Assembly: GCA_030064795.1 (NCBI GenBank)
Contig: JASJEI010000153.1
Coordinates: 1 to 19,619, forward strand
Direction: 5' to 3'
Length of the DNA stretch: 19,619 bases
DNA from: Pleurocapsa sp. MO_226.B13
GTDB lineage: Bacteria > Cyanobacteriota > Cyanobacteriia > Cyanobacteriales > Xenococcaceae
Positions 6,624-14,803 of this stretch are shown in pieces. The first letter of the stretch is position 1; each line of letters begins with the position of its first letter. Both the position numbers and the translations under genes were made by a program. The notes under the pieces were generated by a model that was not told where the DNA came from, did no database searches, and worked only from the letters and a program-made list of their open reading frames with translations.

Positions 6624-8711
6624 TTACTTACGCCAAGTAAAGTAAAAAGTTGCCCCCGCACCGAGTTGCGATTCGACCCAGATTTTACCTCCTTGACCTT
6701 CGACAATCTTTTTGACAATTGACAAGCCAATTCCCGTACTTTCAAAGGTGTCTCTTGCCTGTAGAGTTTGAAAGATCGTAAAAATGCGATCGTGATATCG
6801 AGGATCGATGCCCAAGCCATCGTCGCAAACCGCAAACTCATAGAATTTATCTCGTTCTTGGACTGAGATAACTACCTTGCCTTTTTTTTGAGGATGATAT
6901 TTGATCGCATTACTAATCAGGTTGGCAAAAACTTGTTCTAGTAATATTACTTCGGTTTTGAGGGTGGGTAGATTGTCAGCAACAATAATCTCAAATTCTG
7001 GTGGTGGTGAAAGAGAATCGATCGCATTGAGAACCACATCTTTCACATTAACAATTTGGGTAGGAGTGCTTTTGCGTCCCACACGAGAATATTCTAGTAG
7101 TCCCTGGATCAAGCCATCCATCCGCTTAACTCTAGACTGCATCAGTTTGAGTTGTTGTTGGTTTTCTTCTGGAATTTGGTCTTCTAAATCTTCACCCAGC
7201 CAAGTAGCTAGATTGGAGATCGCCCTTAATGGTGCTTTGAGATCGTGGGAGGTAACGTAGGCAAAACGGTCTAATTCTTGGTTGCGCTTTTTGAGTAGGG
7301 AGGTGGTTTTAAATAGTTCTTTGTTGACCCACTCTAGCTCTTCAGCTCTTTGCTGTAAAGATTTTTCGGTTTGTTTTTGAATGGTCAAGTCTCGCATCAC
7401 CGTGGAGATATATTTAACTTTACCCCGATCTGATTTGTGGGCAATAATTAATTGCGAAACTGGTATTTCTCTGCCGTCTTTAGTTAGTAGTGCAGTTTCA
7501 TCCAACCAACTACCATGTTCTATTGCCGTGGGAATACCTCTGGCTTGGATAATTTTAAATGCCCAATCTGGATGATAGTCGGCAATAGTTAGTTTGGTGG
7601 GGTCGAGATCTTGACCAACAGCACCGAAGATACTTTTCATTCGGGGATTATGCCAGATAATATTCCCCTCCACATCGGCCAAACCAATATAGTCTTCTGA
7701 TGCTTCCAATACCTCAACTCTTCTGGCTAAGTCGGTTTCCAACCGCTTTCTTGTCTCTAATTCGCTTTTAAGGTTGTCGATCAACTCTGCCTGCTGTATG
7801 GCGATCGCCAGTTGTACCGCTAATTTATCTAGTAATTCTACTTCATCTGTTTCCCACTGGCGAGAATCGCTACACTGATGGGCAATTAACAAACCCCAAA
7901 GATGAGAATTTGTGGTTGATGGTGAAGAACTAGGTAAAATTGGTACGACTATATTAGCCTTGACCTGAAATTGTGCCAATAACTTGAGATGACACGGAGA
8001 AAGCCCCGATTTGTAAACATTATCAATCGCTAGGGTTTCTCCTCTTTCATATTTAGCTGCACCACGGTCTTGAAAGCAAGTATCGATTACTTTTTGACCT
8101 AAAGATGGTTTCCAACCAGACTTAATCGACTCGGCGACAACATCACCACTCATATCTGGGGCAAAGTGATAAATTACCACGCGATCGCAATCTAATAGTA
8201 ATCTTACTTCTTTAACTGCGGTATCCAAGATTGCTGATAAATCTAAAGATTGACGAATACGTAAGGCAGTTTCTGCGATTAACTGTTGCTGGCGAAAACT
8301 TTTGGTCAACAACAATTGTAAATAATGCTGTTGTAAAACATTTTTAACCGCAGCAATCAAAATTTCGGCAGTGAGGTTGCCTTTAATCAGATAATCTTTA
8401 ACTCCGCTTTTCATCGCCTCGACTGCAACTGTTTCGTTTCCCTGACCAGTTAGCATAATAATTGGCGGAATTCGATCGAATTGAGCTTTTAATTCTTCGA
8501 TAAATTCCAAACCAGTAAAATCTGGTAACAGATAGTCGATCAAGATTAAATCTGGCTGGATTAACGCCAGTTGTTCTAAACCTTCTTCACCAGATTCTGT
8601 TTCGATAATCTTGTAGCTAAAGATCGATTCCTGTTGGAGATAGCGACGATAAACCTCTCGGTCTTCAAACGAGTCATCGACTATTAAGATTGTATATTGG
8701 CGAGCGGTCAT
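6624..8711 (-). CDS. Hybrid sensor: REC - cyanobacteriochrome GAF - PAS - histidine kinase
   Basis: This is a soluble 695-residue signalling protein. Residues 5-125 are a receiver (D12, D13, phospho-acceptor D59 in LILIDY, T88, K110). Residues about 150-310 are a GAF domain of phytochrome/cyanobacteriochrome type. It has Cys-His at 240-241 in SGLSPCHLKLLAQFQVKAN, the bilin attachment pair, and DTCF at 210-213, which fits the DXCF motif of dual-cysteine receptors. Residues about 335-445 are a PAS domain, then a short coiled coil, then the kinase: H489 in TSHDLKAPLR, N601 in NLISNAIKYHP, DDGLGID near 630, TGIGLSIV near 659. All key residues are present, so it should autophosphorylate, probably in response to light. 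It has no membrane segment and no output domain. It lies 32 bp downstream of the EcsC-like gene. The start is ATG 8711; its ribosome binding site is weak. Confidence 0.9.
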   Translation of the reverse strand: MTARQYTILIVDDSFEDREVYRRYLQQESIFSYKIIETESGEEGLEQLALIQPDLILIDYLLPDFTGLEFIEELKAQFDRIPPIIMLTGQGNETVAVEAMKSGVKDYLIKGNLTAEILIAAVKNVLQQHYLQLLLTKSFRQQQLIAETALRIRQSLDLSAILDTAVKEVRLLLDCDRVVIYHFAPDMSGDVVAESIKSGWKPSLGQKVIDTCFQDRGAAKYERGETLAIDNVYKSGLSPCHLKLLAQFQVKANIVVPILPSSSPSTTNSHLWGLLIAHQCSDSRQWETDEVELLDKLAVQLAIAIQQAELIDNLKSELETRKRLETDLARRVEVLEASEDYIGLADVEGNIIWHNPRMKSIFGAVGQDLDPTKLTIADYHPDWAFKIIQARGIPTAIEHGSWLDETALLTKDGREIPVSQLIIAHKSDRGKVKYISTVMRDLTIQKQTEKSLQQRAEELEWVNKELFKTTSLLKKRNQELDRFAYVTSHDLKAPLRAISNLATWLGEDLEDQIPEENQQQLKLMQSRVKRMDGLIQGLLEYSRVGRKSTPTQIVNVKDVVLNAIDSLSPPPEFEIIVADNLPTLKTEVILLEQVFANLISNAIKYHPQKKGKVVISVQERDKFYEFAVCDDGLGIDPRYHDRIFTIFQTLQARDTFESTGIGLSIVKKIVEGQGGKIWVESQLGAGATFYFTWRK

Positions 8712-8743
8712 TACTGGTCTGGTGATTGCTGTTTCAACGAGCC

Positions 8744-9760
8744 TTAATTTAATGTTGACATATCTAAGTCAAACTTGAGAGCGATTAGACTCAAGACTTC
8801 TTGTTCTTCTAGGGTAATATTGCCGTTGGATTTAGCAATTTCGTAACATCGATTGAGAGTTAAAGGCGCGAATTCAGGAATCAACTCTTCTAATAAAGCC
8901 GATAAATCTTGCGATCGCTCCAGGTTTTCGGCAACGATTGTAACTGAAGATGGAGATATGTCTTTGACTGTGGGTAAAATTTCCGACCAATCTTGTTCTG
9001 GATAACTTACTCGGACCATGTGCGCCAAAATGCGATCCATTACCTGAGATTGTTTTAAAGCAATTTGCCAATCCGCATCAGTTTTTTGCTGCATAGATTC
9101 TAGATCTGTCTGAGGAATTTTACCTTCATAAAAACGACAGGCGGTTTGTCCCAAAACGTAAAGCATAGCTGCATTCGTCGAAGCACCGACAACCGCACCG
9201 ATTCCAGGAATAATTTCCACTACGGTCAATCCTGTTTTCAAAACATCCGCACCGAGTGACAAACCAAAAATTGCCAGTACCTCGCCTCGTCTGGCTGGTT
9301 CGTTTAAATCCAAACCATAGGCGCAGGCAATTTCGTAGACCATTTCGGTTTGCAATTTGGTAGTAGCAATTAATTCGATCCCTAAAAATAAGGCCGCAAT
9401 TGGCGGAATAATATTAGTCAATAATCCCAATTGTCCCCCCTGCCAAGTTTTTTCTCTAATCAAACGCTGGGCAATTAGATCGGGTGCTTCCTGGGGGTAT
9501 TGCGATCGCATTTCTGTCACTGTCGCCTCGATCTTGGCAGGATCTACCTGTCCCAAAAAGGTCATCAACCAATCTAAACCGATAATCCGATCTGCCGATT
9601 TAAGAACGGGATTGGACGCAATCCAGTCTAGGGTTTGTCCTGTAGTCACCGTGGTTTGTTCTAATATTTTTTGAGTTTCGCTGGTTAACATTTCGGATAA
9701 ATTACCGATCGTGTTAACTACTTCAGCCAAAAAGTTTTCGGATGGATTGGTATCGGACAT
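8744..9760 (-). CDS. EcsC/DUF697-like membrane-associated protein
   Basis: This 338-residue protein has a hydrophilic helical N-terminus. Two hydrophobic regions follow (about 109-133, with LLTNIIPPIAALFLGIEL, and 163-205, Gly/Ala-rich with IIPGIGAVVGASTNAAMLY). A charged C-terminus ends in helices (residues 285-338). The middle block, TEMVYEIACAYGLDLNEPAR, resembles the core of EcsC and DUF697 proteins, which insert or associate with membranes and have no settled biochemical role. The C-terminal part (NGNITLEEQEVLSLIALKF) has a TerB-like flavour, but that is a weak impression. It is the upstream member of a probable two-gene unit with the sensor kinase. The start is ATG 9760, without a strong Shine-Dalgarno. 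Confidence 0.7.
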   Translation of the reverse strand: MSDTNPSENFLAEVVNTIGNLSEMLTSETQKILEQTTVTTGQTLDWIASNPVLKSADRIIGLDWLMTFLGQVDPAKIEATVTEMRSQYPQEAPDLIAQRLIREKTWQGGQLGLLTNIIPPIAALFLGIELIATTKLQTEMVYEIACAYGLDLNEPARRGEVLAIFGLSLGADVLKTGLTVVEIIPGIGAVVGASTNAAMLYVLGQTACRFYEGKIPQTDLESMQQKTDADWQIALKQSQVMDRILAHMVRVSYPEQDWSEILPTVKDISPSSVTIVAENLERSQDLSALLEELIPEFAPLTLNRCYEIAKSNGNITLEEQEVLSLIALKFDLDMSTLN

Positions 9761-10119
9761 AATTAAATGATTTTATGGTTATTTAATACTAAAATTCCTG
9801 ACTACTCCACTTTACTTCGGACAGCCAGGAAATGTGTTCTTAATAAGATGATTTTAGGGTTGCTAATTCAAAAATCTAAAACCAAGAGCAATGTCACTCT
9901 TATTCTTGGTTATTTATACTTCGATTCTTAGATAGTTTTAACTTGTATTTGGCGAGGAAAAATTATCTCCAAACCTCAAACAACCAAATCTATAAGCCAT
10001 TAATTAAGTAACTTTAAACTTTTGCTTTTGGTAGTGGCCAAGAACCAATAGCTAATAGAATAACTATACATTATTAAGGCTGATTTTACTATCTGAAACT
10101 ACAATCGTCCTCAAAAGTA
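9761..10119. other. Gene-free AT-rich spacer
   Basis: No reading frame of note. It should contain the promoter of the EcsC-like gene and the 3' untranslated region of the small exported protein. AACCAAGA (9880-9887) pairs with TCTTGGTT (9904-9911). Read on the minus strand this hairpin is followed by a T-rich stretch, so it may terminate transcription of the gene ending at 10120. A weaker 6-bp inverted repeat (TTCCTG/CAGGAA) lies at 9795-9831. Confidence 0.4.
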
Positions 10120-10461
10120 CTAATTAGTTAAATTCTCAAAAAAGTTAGCTGCTTTTTCCTTTGCTGTAGTCGCATCAGCTTCTTCGGGATCGACCATTTT
10201 TTCGCGATCTGCACTACCTTGAACTGCATTTAATCCTTTTTGAGCTTTTTCAGTTACCTCTTCAATTCCACGAGGATTGGAGCTGGCAACATCATCAGTT
10301 TCGGCTTGAATTTTGTTTAAACTTGCTTCGCCGTCAGTCGCTTTACTGGTTGCTGCTTGAGCGGGATAAGCACTAGAAATAAACAATAGTCCACTGAAAA
10401 AAACCGTCAATACCAGACGGAAAGAAGACTTTAACCAATTGTTTAACTTACTGAATAACAT
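10120..10461 (-). CDS. Small exported protein, possibly low-temperature-induced type
   Basis: The 113-residue product starts with an N-terminal signal peptide (basic KLNNWLKSSFR, hydrophobic LVLTVFFSGLLFISS, likely cleavage at AYPAQA about residue 36). The mature part of about 77 residues is acidic, low in hydrophobics and probably mostly helical or disordered (ASLNKIQAETDD, EEVTEKAQKGLNAVQGSADR, KEKAANFFENL). The composition recalls cyanobacterial exported proteins labelled low temperature-induced (DUF6658), but the match is one of style rather than of clear motifs. The start at ATG 10461 is well supported: GAGGTAA lies a few bases upstream. It stands alone, divergent from nblA. Confidence 0.65.
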   Translation of the reverse strand: MLFSKLNNWLKSSFRLVLTVFFSGLLFISSAYPAQAATSKATDGEASLNKIQAETDDVASSNPRGIEEVTEKAQKGLNAVQGSADREKMVDPEEADATTAKEKAANFFENLTN

Positions 10462-10789
10462 GAGCTTACCTCAAATATTTTTTCTATCATTTAATTATTA
10501 GCTGCAAGCCAAACCCAGTCACATCTGACTAAAGATATAAAATATTTTGAATCTAAAGCAGTATAGTTGATATTTTTTAAATTTATAGCTTGGGTCTGGG
10601 GGCAAATCCATTAAAAGTGCCTAAAAAAATGATTTTGTAAAAAAACTTAAAACTCTCTGTCTTTTGACAGAAGCTAAATTTAATCTGGCTAGAGTAACCT
10701 GAGTTCAAATGAATTAATTGGTAATTGGACTTAAAAATCAAGTCCAATTAATTGCCGAATTCTAAAGCTCAGCCTGGAGATTTATTTAA
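10462..10789. promoter_or_regulatory. Divergent control region between the small exported protein and nblA
   Basis: This 328-bp AT-rich region has no gene. It contains a small hairpin TCTGTC-TTTT-GACAGA (10656-10671) and a perfect 11-bp inverted repeat (10722-10750) 40 bp before nblA. Both promoters must lie here; I could not assign convincing -10/-35 boxes. A GGAG (10776-10779) 10 bases before the nblA ATG can serve as its ribosome binding site. Confidence 0.5.
10722..10750. repeat. Perfect 11-bp inverted repeat in the nblA leader
   Basis: TAATTGGACTT (10722-10732) and AAGTCCAATTA (10740-10750) flank the loop AAAAATC. There is no following T-run, so it is unlikely to be a simple terminator. 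Its place 40 bp before the start codon of nblA suggests an operator or a leader hairpin that affects expression or RNA stability. Confidence 0.65.
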
Positions 10790-10972
10790 ATGGATAGAAT
10801 GCCGAATTTTGAACTAAATATGAACTTAACTGTAGAACAGCAATTCCAAATGCGTCTTTATCAAGAATCGGTTCAAGCCATGAAACCAGAAGAAGCGCGA
10901 TCGCTATTGTTAGAAGCTTCTAAACTACTGATGGTAAAAGATAATATTATAAAAGGACTAATGAAGCGATAA
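10790..10972 (+). CDS. nblA: NblA-type phycobilisome degradation protein
   Basis: The 60-residue length is normal for NblA (about 54-65). It fits the family pattern of an LTVEQQFQMRLYQESVQAM segment, then EEARSLLLEASKLLMVKDNI and the basic end KGLMKR. NblA is a small helical adaptor that binds phycobilisome rods and delivers them to Clp protease when nitrogen or sulphur is short, or in other stress. The start may be ATG 10790, or the in-frame ATG three codons on (MPNFELNM). Expression is probably controlled through the 328-bp leader with its 11-bp dyad. The next gene, an exported M48 protease, begins 31 bp downstream on the same strand and may be cotranscribed. Confidence 0.85.
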   Translation: MDRMPNFELNMNLTVEQQFQMRLYQESVQAMKPEEARSLLLEASKLLMVKDNIIKGLMKR

Positions 10973-11003
10973 TTTATTGAATTAGCATTGAGTATTAAAT
11001 CCC

Positions 11004-11828
11004 ATGACTAATCAGTGGTCAAAGTTCTGGCAAAAAACCCTATTAATTATCTTGATAATCACGACTAGTAGCTTGCCCATAGCTGCATCAGAAAAAGTCG
11101 CGATCGACATAATGGATGCAATTAGAGGTGCGGTAGATATCATTCAGGTATCTAATATTTCTGACGAACAAGAAGTCGAAATCGGCAAGCAAACCAACCA
11201 GCAGGTGTTAAATCAGTATCAGCTTCACGATGGGTCACAAGTTCAAGCCTACGTAAGCAACCTCGGACAAGAATTACTCGATAATAGTGATAGCCGAGAC
11301 ATACCCTTTACTTTTCAGGTAGTCAATAGCGATGAAGTAAACGCCTTTGCCACTCCTGGAGGATTTGTCTATGTCACTACAGGGCTACTAAAAACTGCCG
11401 ACAATAGAGCGCAGTTAGCATCGGTAGTGGCTCATGAAATCGCTCACATCAATAAAAGACATGGCATCAAGGCTTTACAGCAAGCAGCAATAGCTAGGGG
11501 CATTGCCACTACAGCAGAGGTAGAGACTAGTACTCTAGCACAAATAGCATATCAGTTGACTCTAGACTTACCTAGAAGCCGTTCTTTTGAATATGAAGCC
11601 GACAGTAGCGGATTAAAGACCCTACAGCAGACTGGCTATCCAGGCGAAGCTTTTGCTGAGTTTTTAGCTAAGCTTAAAGGCGGTGCTGGTACGCCAGAAT
11701 TTTTGCGGACTCATCCCTCTAGCGAGCATCGAATAGAAGCAATTTCTCAACAAGCTAAGGAAAATCCGAATAGCAACAAAGGACAAGATCGAGCAGAATA
11801 TCAAAGTAACGTAGTTTCTTTGCTATAG
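11004..11828 (+). CDS. Exported M48-family zinc metalloprotease
   Basis: The 274-residue protein has an N-terminal signal peptide or signal anchor (KTLLIILIITTSSLPIAAS, residues 11-29). The M48 catalytic domain has the zinc motif HEIAH (H144, E145, H148) in VVAHEIAHINKRHG. The third ligand is Glu196 in SFEYEADSSGL. The preceding segment NAFATPGGFVYVTTGLL is typical of the BepA/LoiP/Oma1 branch. HPSSEHRIEAI near residue 237 is the conserved tail motif. It should act in the periplasm or at the outer membrane on misfolded proteins. No TPR domain is attached, unlike BepA. It follows nblA by 31 bp, but the functional link is only positional. The site before ATG 11004 is weak. Confidence 0.9.
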   Translation: MTNQWSKFWQKTLLIILIITTSSLPIAASEKVAIDIMDAIRGAVDIIQVSNISDEQEVEIGKQTNQQVLNQYQLHDGSQVQAYVSNLGQELLDNSDSRDIPFTFQVVNSDEVNAFATPGGFVYVTTGLLKTADNRAQLASVVAHEIAHINKRHGIKALQQAAIARGIATTAEVETSTLAQIAYQLTLDLPRSRSFEYEADSSGLKTLQQTGYPGEAFAEFLAKLKGGAGTPEFLRTHPSSEHRIEAISQQAKENPNSNKGQDRAEYQSNVVSLL

Positions 11829-11886
11829 TCTCAGTTCGGATCGTTACAGAACTTAGTCTGTACTCCTAAAATAAGCGTTGTTGATG

Positions 11887-11914
11887 ATAGCATTTTTGAT
11901 ATAGCATTTTTGAT
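11887..11914. repeat. Tandem duplication of a 14-mer
   Basis: ATAGCATTTTTGAT occurs twice head to tail (11887-11900 and 11901-11914), in the short gap between the protease gene and the adhesin gene. Confidence 0.75.
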
Positions 11915-11947
11915 GTTGGAACTTCAAACTCAGCAACGGTAACTATT

Positions 11948-13509
11948 GTGCAACAAGCTGTTTCTACTCGCGTCAGGAAATATGCCGTCAAACCAAGTAG
12001 AGTCGCTAGTCTACTTCCAATTTGTCTTTATACTCTCGGTTTTTTAGTTGCAAAAAGTGAAATTTCACTGGCACAAGTTACCACTGACAATACCGTTAAC
12101 ACTACTGTCAACCAAAACGGTAATGTGGCAGAAATAACAGGCGGAGAAACGCGAGGCAGTAATTTATTTCATAGCTTTCAAGATTTTTCCGTCCCGACTG
12201 GAAATGAAGCCTTTTTCAATAACCCTAGTGATGTTGCTAATATTTTTTCTAGGGTAACTGGAGGGAATATTTCGTCTATCGATGGTGTAATTAGAGCCAA
12301 CGGTAATGCCAGCTTATTTTTAATCAATCCTGCGGGAATTATCTTTGGCGAGGGGTCGAGGTTAGATATTGGTGGCTCATTTTATGGCAGTACGGCGAGT
12401 AATATTTTGTTTGAGGATGGCGAATTTAGCGCGGTAGATTTAGACTCAGTGGTGTTACCAGTTCGGTCTTTTCAGGAGCAGAGGGAAATGCAGGCGGTGT
12501 CAGCATTACCACTGGTAATCTCAATCTGACTAACGGAGGAGCAGTTATTTCCAATACTTTTGGTAATGGAAATGCAGGCTCGGTATCGATTATCGCCAGC
12601 GATACCATCTCGATTGATAACTTTGATTCTGATGGCATCCCCGATACTGTCATCACTCCGATCAATCCACAACCAGTGAATGATACAGCAAGTAGAATTG
12701 TCCCCACGCTCGAACTCAATCTTACGGAGGTAGGTTCAATTTCCTCCAGTGCTTTTGGTAATGGCAATGCTGGTTTGTTAACAGTGCAAGCCAATTCACT
12801 TAGTTTAGAGAATAATGCCAGTATTGGTGCTTCGACTCAATCTGGAACGGGTGGCGAGATTGAGTTAAAAATTGCTGAAGATCTAACTTTAGCTAACAAT
12901 AGCTCGATCTCCGCCCGTGCTTTCCAAGAAGCTGATGGCGGTAATTTAGATATTGATGCCAGATTTATTATTGCTTTCCCTAATGGCAACAATGATATTA
13001 TCGCCATTGCCGAACAAGGAAATGGGGGCAATATTGATATTAAAGCAGAAACACTTTTTGGTATTCGACAACGCGAGCAAAATCCTTTAACTAACGATAT
13101 TGATGCTAGTTCTGATTTTGGTATAGATGGGAATATTTCCATCAATCTTTTGGATGTTGATGTGGTTCGAGGTGCAGGTGAATTACCAACTAATATAGTT
13201 TTACCAGAACAAACCACGACTCAAACTTGTCCGAGTAATAGGGAAGCAGTAGCTCAAAATAGTTTGACGATTAAAGGTAAAGGCGGTATTCCAGCAACAC
13301 CAGTTTCAACACTAGATTCTCGAAATATTGTCATTAACGGTCAAATCAATCCAAAATCTTCGATACCCGAACCTATAGAAACTAGCAAAGGTAAAATTCA
13401 ACCAGCTAGAGGTGTCAAAGTAACTAAATCGGGAAACATAATCTTGACTCCATATCAGACTGATAGTTCAAGGGATCGACTGACTGAAATTCAACCCAAT
13501 TGTAATTAA
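11948..13509 (+). pseudogene. TPS-domain (filamentous haemagglutinin-type) adhesin, frameshifted and internally deleted
   Basis: Frame one (11948-12529, GTG start) gives a signal peptide ending near LAQ (residue 43). It then gives the TPS secretion domain, with NIFSRVTGG, SSIDGVIRANGNASLFLINP, GIIFGEG and IGGSFYGSTASNILF, as in cyanobacterial proteins exported through TpsB pores. After FSAVDLDS (about 12445) homology jumps to a later part of the family in another frame. There SSVFSGAEGNAGGVSITTGN and further beta-helix repeats read without stops from 12430 to 13509, ending in the usual C-terminal block (TCPSNREAVAQNSLTIKGKG and GNIILTPYQ). The end of the TPS domain and many repeats are missing; relatives are typically much longer. 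One ancestral gene with a deletion plus frameshift is the simplest reading. No TpsB partner is in the window. Confidence 0.85.
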
Positions 13510-13518
13510 TACATTAAA

Positions 13519-13553
13519 TCTATCAATAGTTAGGTTCGGGTTTCTATCAATAG
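13519..13553. repeat. Short direct repeat of 11 bp
   Basis: TCTATCAATAG appears at 13519-13529 and 13543-13553, separated by 13 bases, just after the adhesin stop codon. Confidence 0.6.
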
Positions 13554-13619
13554 CTGGATTAAAACTTGCCAAGAATTATTTTCAATAATGAAAGAAAAGA
13601 ACAATTTAAACAAAAAATT

Positions 13620-13910
13620 ATGGATAAGCAAGCACACGATAAAGTATATCGCACTAATAATAGTGATGAAGCCTTTCCCACTGCCAATAAGGGCGACGTA
13701 GTAGACGAATCCAAAACCACAGAAGAAAAGAAAGAACAAGTAGCAGTAGATACTTGGGATCCTGCTGGTCATGTTAAAGTTCCCACCTATTTCCCAGTCG
13801 AAGACAAAAATGGAGAAGAAAAACCATTACATCACGTTAGAGATGCTGAAGAAATTTCCGACGTAATTCGCCAAGCTAGAGTAGATGAAGATGGCGATCG
13901 CCAATGGTAA
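13620..13910 (+). CDS. Small charged hypothetical protein
   Basis: The family is not recognised. From ATG 13620 the product is 96 residues, very hydrophilic and acidic overall, with no signal peptide, membrane segment or cysteine. The first half looks disordered (KQAHDKVYRTNNSDEAF, ESKTTEEKKEQ). The second half has a possible small fold (DTWDPAGHVKVPTYFPVED, then HHVRDAEEISDVIRQARVDE). The frame is open back to a TTG at 13566, but the ATG is the more natural start. A rho-independent terminator follows at 14131-14164. It may be a stress-related cytoplasmic protein, but nothing in the sequence proves that. Confidence 0.6.
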   Translation: MDKQAHDKVYRTNNSDEAFPTANKGDVVDESKTTEEKKEQVAVDTWDPAGHVKVPTYFPVEDKNGEEKPLHHVRDAEEISDVIRQARVDEDGDRQW

Positions 13911-13958
13911 TCAAGTTAAGAAATTAACTTACAGCCGTTTTCAGTTGGATAGAATACA

Positions 13959-14019
13959 GTTAGTAGTTTGGAATTCGGAGTTAGTAATTAGTAGTTCGTA
14001 GTTAGTTCGGGGTTCGGGG
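13959..14019. repeat. Cyanobacterial short tandem heptamer repeats (STRR)
   Basis: The tract can be read in 7-base steps: GTTAGTA, GTTTGGA, ATTCGGA, GTTAGTA, ATTAGTA, GTTCGTA, then after a 5-base GTTAG, TTCGGGG twice. Degenerate heptamers of this sort are well known in filamentous and other cyanobacteria and are non-coding. Confidence 0.75.
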
Positions 14020-14130
14020 TTGTCTTCCCAATCTTCTCCATCTCCCCTGCTTAATACCAAGATGTGGTCGATCGAGCAAGAAAACTGCTGTACGTAAAAA
14101 AAACAATATAATCCTGTTTCACAGTTTGGT

Positions 14131-14164
14131 TCTGTACTTTCAATTTGAAGTGCAGATTTTTTTT
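14131..14164 (+). terminator. Rho-independent terminator
   Basis: CTGTACTT (14132-14139) pairs with AAGTGCAG (14148-14155), including one T-G pair, around an 8-base loop. It is followed by A and eight T. It probably ends transcription from the small charged gene 220 bp upstream. Confidence 0.7.
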
Positions 14165-14459
14165 GGTTCTAAAAGTCTCTATCTAGAGATTTATAACTAC
14201 TGAAGGATGTAATTCCAAATTAATATCTATAAACTAATTAACAAGCAAGATTAAATAATAATACTGATGAAAAGGGTAATAATGTTTGGAAGCCTATGTG
14301 GCTTATTGTAATTGGGTCTCGTCGATTTGGAGTTAAGTCTTGAAGATTGTTATCAAGCTTATCGACAAAGATACAATCTCGAACATCTTTTTCGTTTCGG
14401 GAAACAAAAATTATTAATGACTTCTTATTTAACTCCTGATGTCAAACATGAAGAAAATT

Positions 14460-14516
14460 GGTCACTCGTTCCCTGGATTTCAAATCCAGGGCTTGCGAGT
14501 GACCGCCTTACGCGGT
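14460..14516. repeat. REP-like palindrome inserted in the transposase remnant
   Basis: GGTCACTCG (14460-14468) pairs with CGAGTGACC (14496-14504). Inside it CCCTGGATTT (14471-14480) pairs with AAATCCAGGG (14482-14491). An adjoining small hairpin ACCGC/GCGGT spans 14502-14516. The block adds about 18 codons in frame and has no counterpart in the transposase family. Confidence 0.75.
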
Positions 14517-14784
14517 TCAAATTAACACTTTTAGCTTATGTAAATTTATGGGCAGCTAGAAATTTAGCTGTTGTTTTACCGAGAGAATGGGAACAATATT
14601 TGAAGACGAATGAATCCGTTGAAATTACTCCCAGTTTAGTTCAACGAGACTTTTATCGAATAATCTCCCAGATTGGGAAAATTACTAAAACTCCCATAAT
14701 CGAGGTTATTCTTCTGGACGTATTAAAGGATACAAAAAAGCCCCACGTTCTCGTCATCAAGTTATCAAAAAAGCGCACCGCCCG

Positions 14785-14803
14785 CGCCGAGGTTTCCTCG
14801 GCG
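14785..14803. repeat. GC-rich palindrome CGCCGAGG/CCTCGGCG
   Basis: A perfect 8-bp stem with loop TTT is followed by GTAAGGACGG. The motif GCGTAAGG here is the reverse complement of the CCTTACGC in the palindrome at 14502-14516, so both probably belong to one repeat family. Confidence 0.7.

Larger units (their letters stand above)
13911..14287. other. Gene-free spacer with heptamer repeats and a terminator
   Basis: These 377 bp carry no gene. They contain the heptanucleotide repeat tract (13959-14019) and a terminator (14131-14164), listed separately. The remainder is AT-rich without further recognisable signals. Confidence 0.6.

Noticed and set aside
12426..13217. Minus-strand frames across the adhesin
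   Set aside because: Their low-complexity products mirror the repeat-rich adhesin on the opposite strand.
13530..13772. Minus-strand 80-codon frame rich in Phe/Leu/Ile
   Set aside because: It is antisense to the small charged protein. The hydrophobic look is what the complement of Lys/Glu/Asn-rich codons gives.
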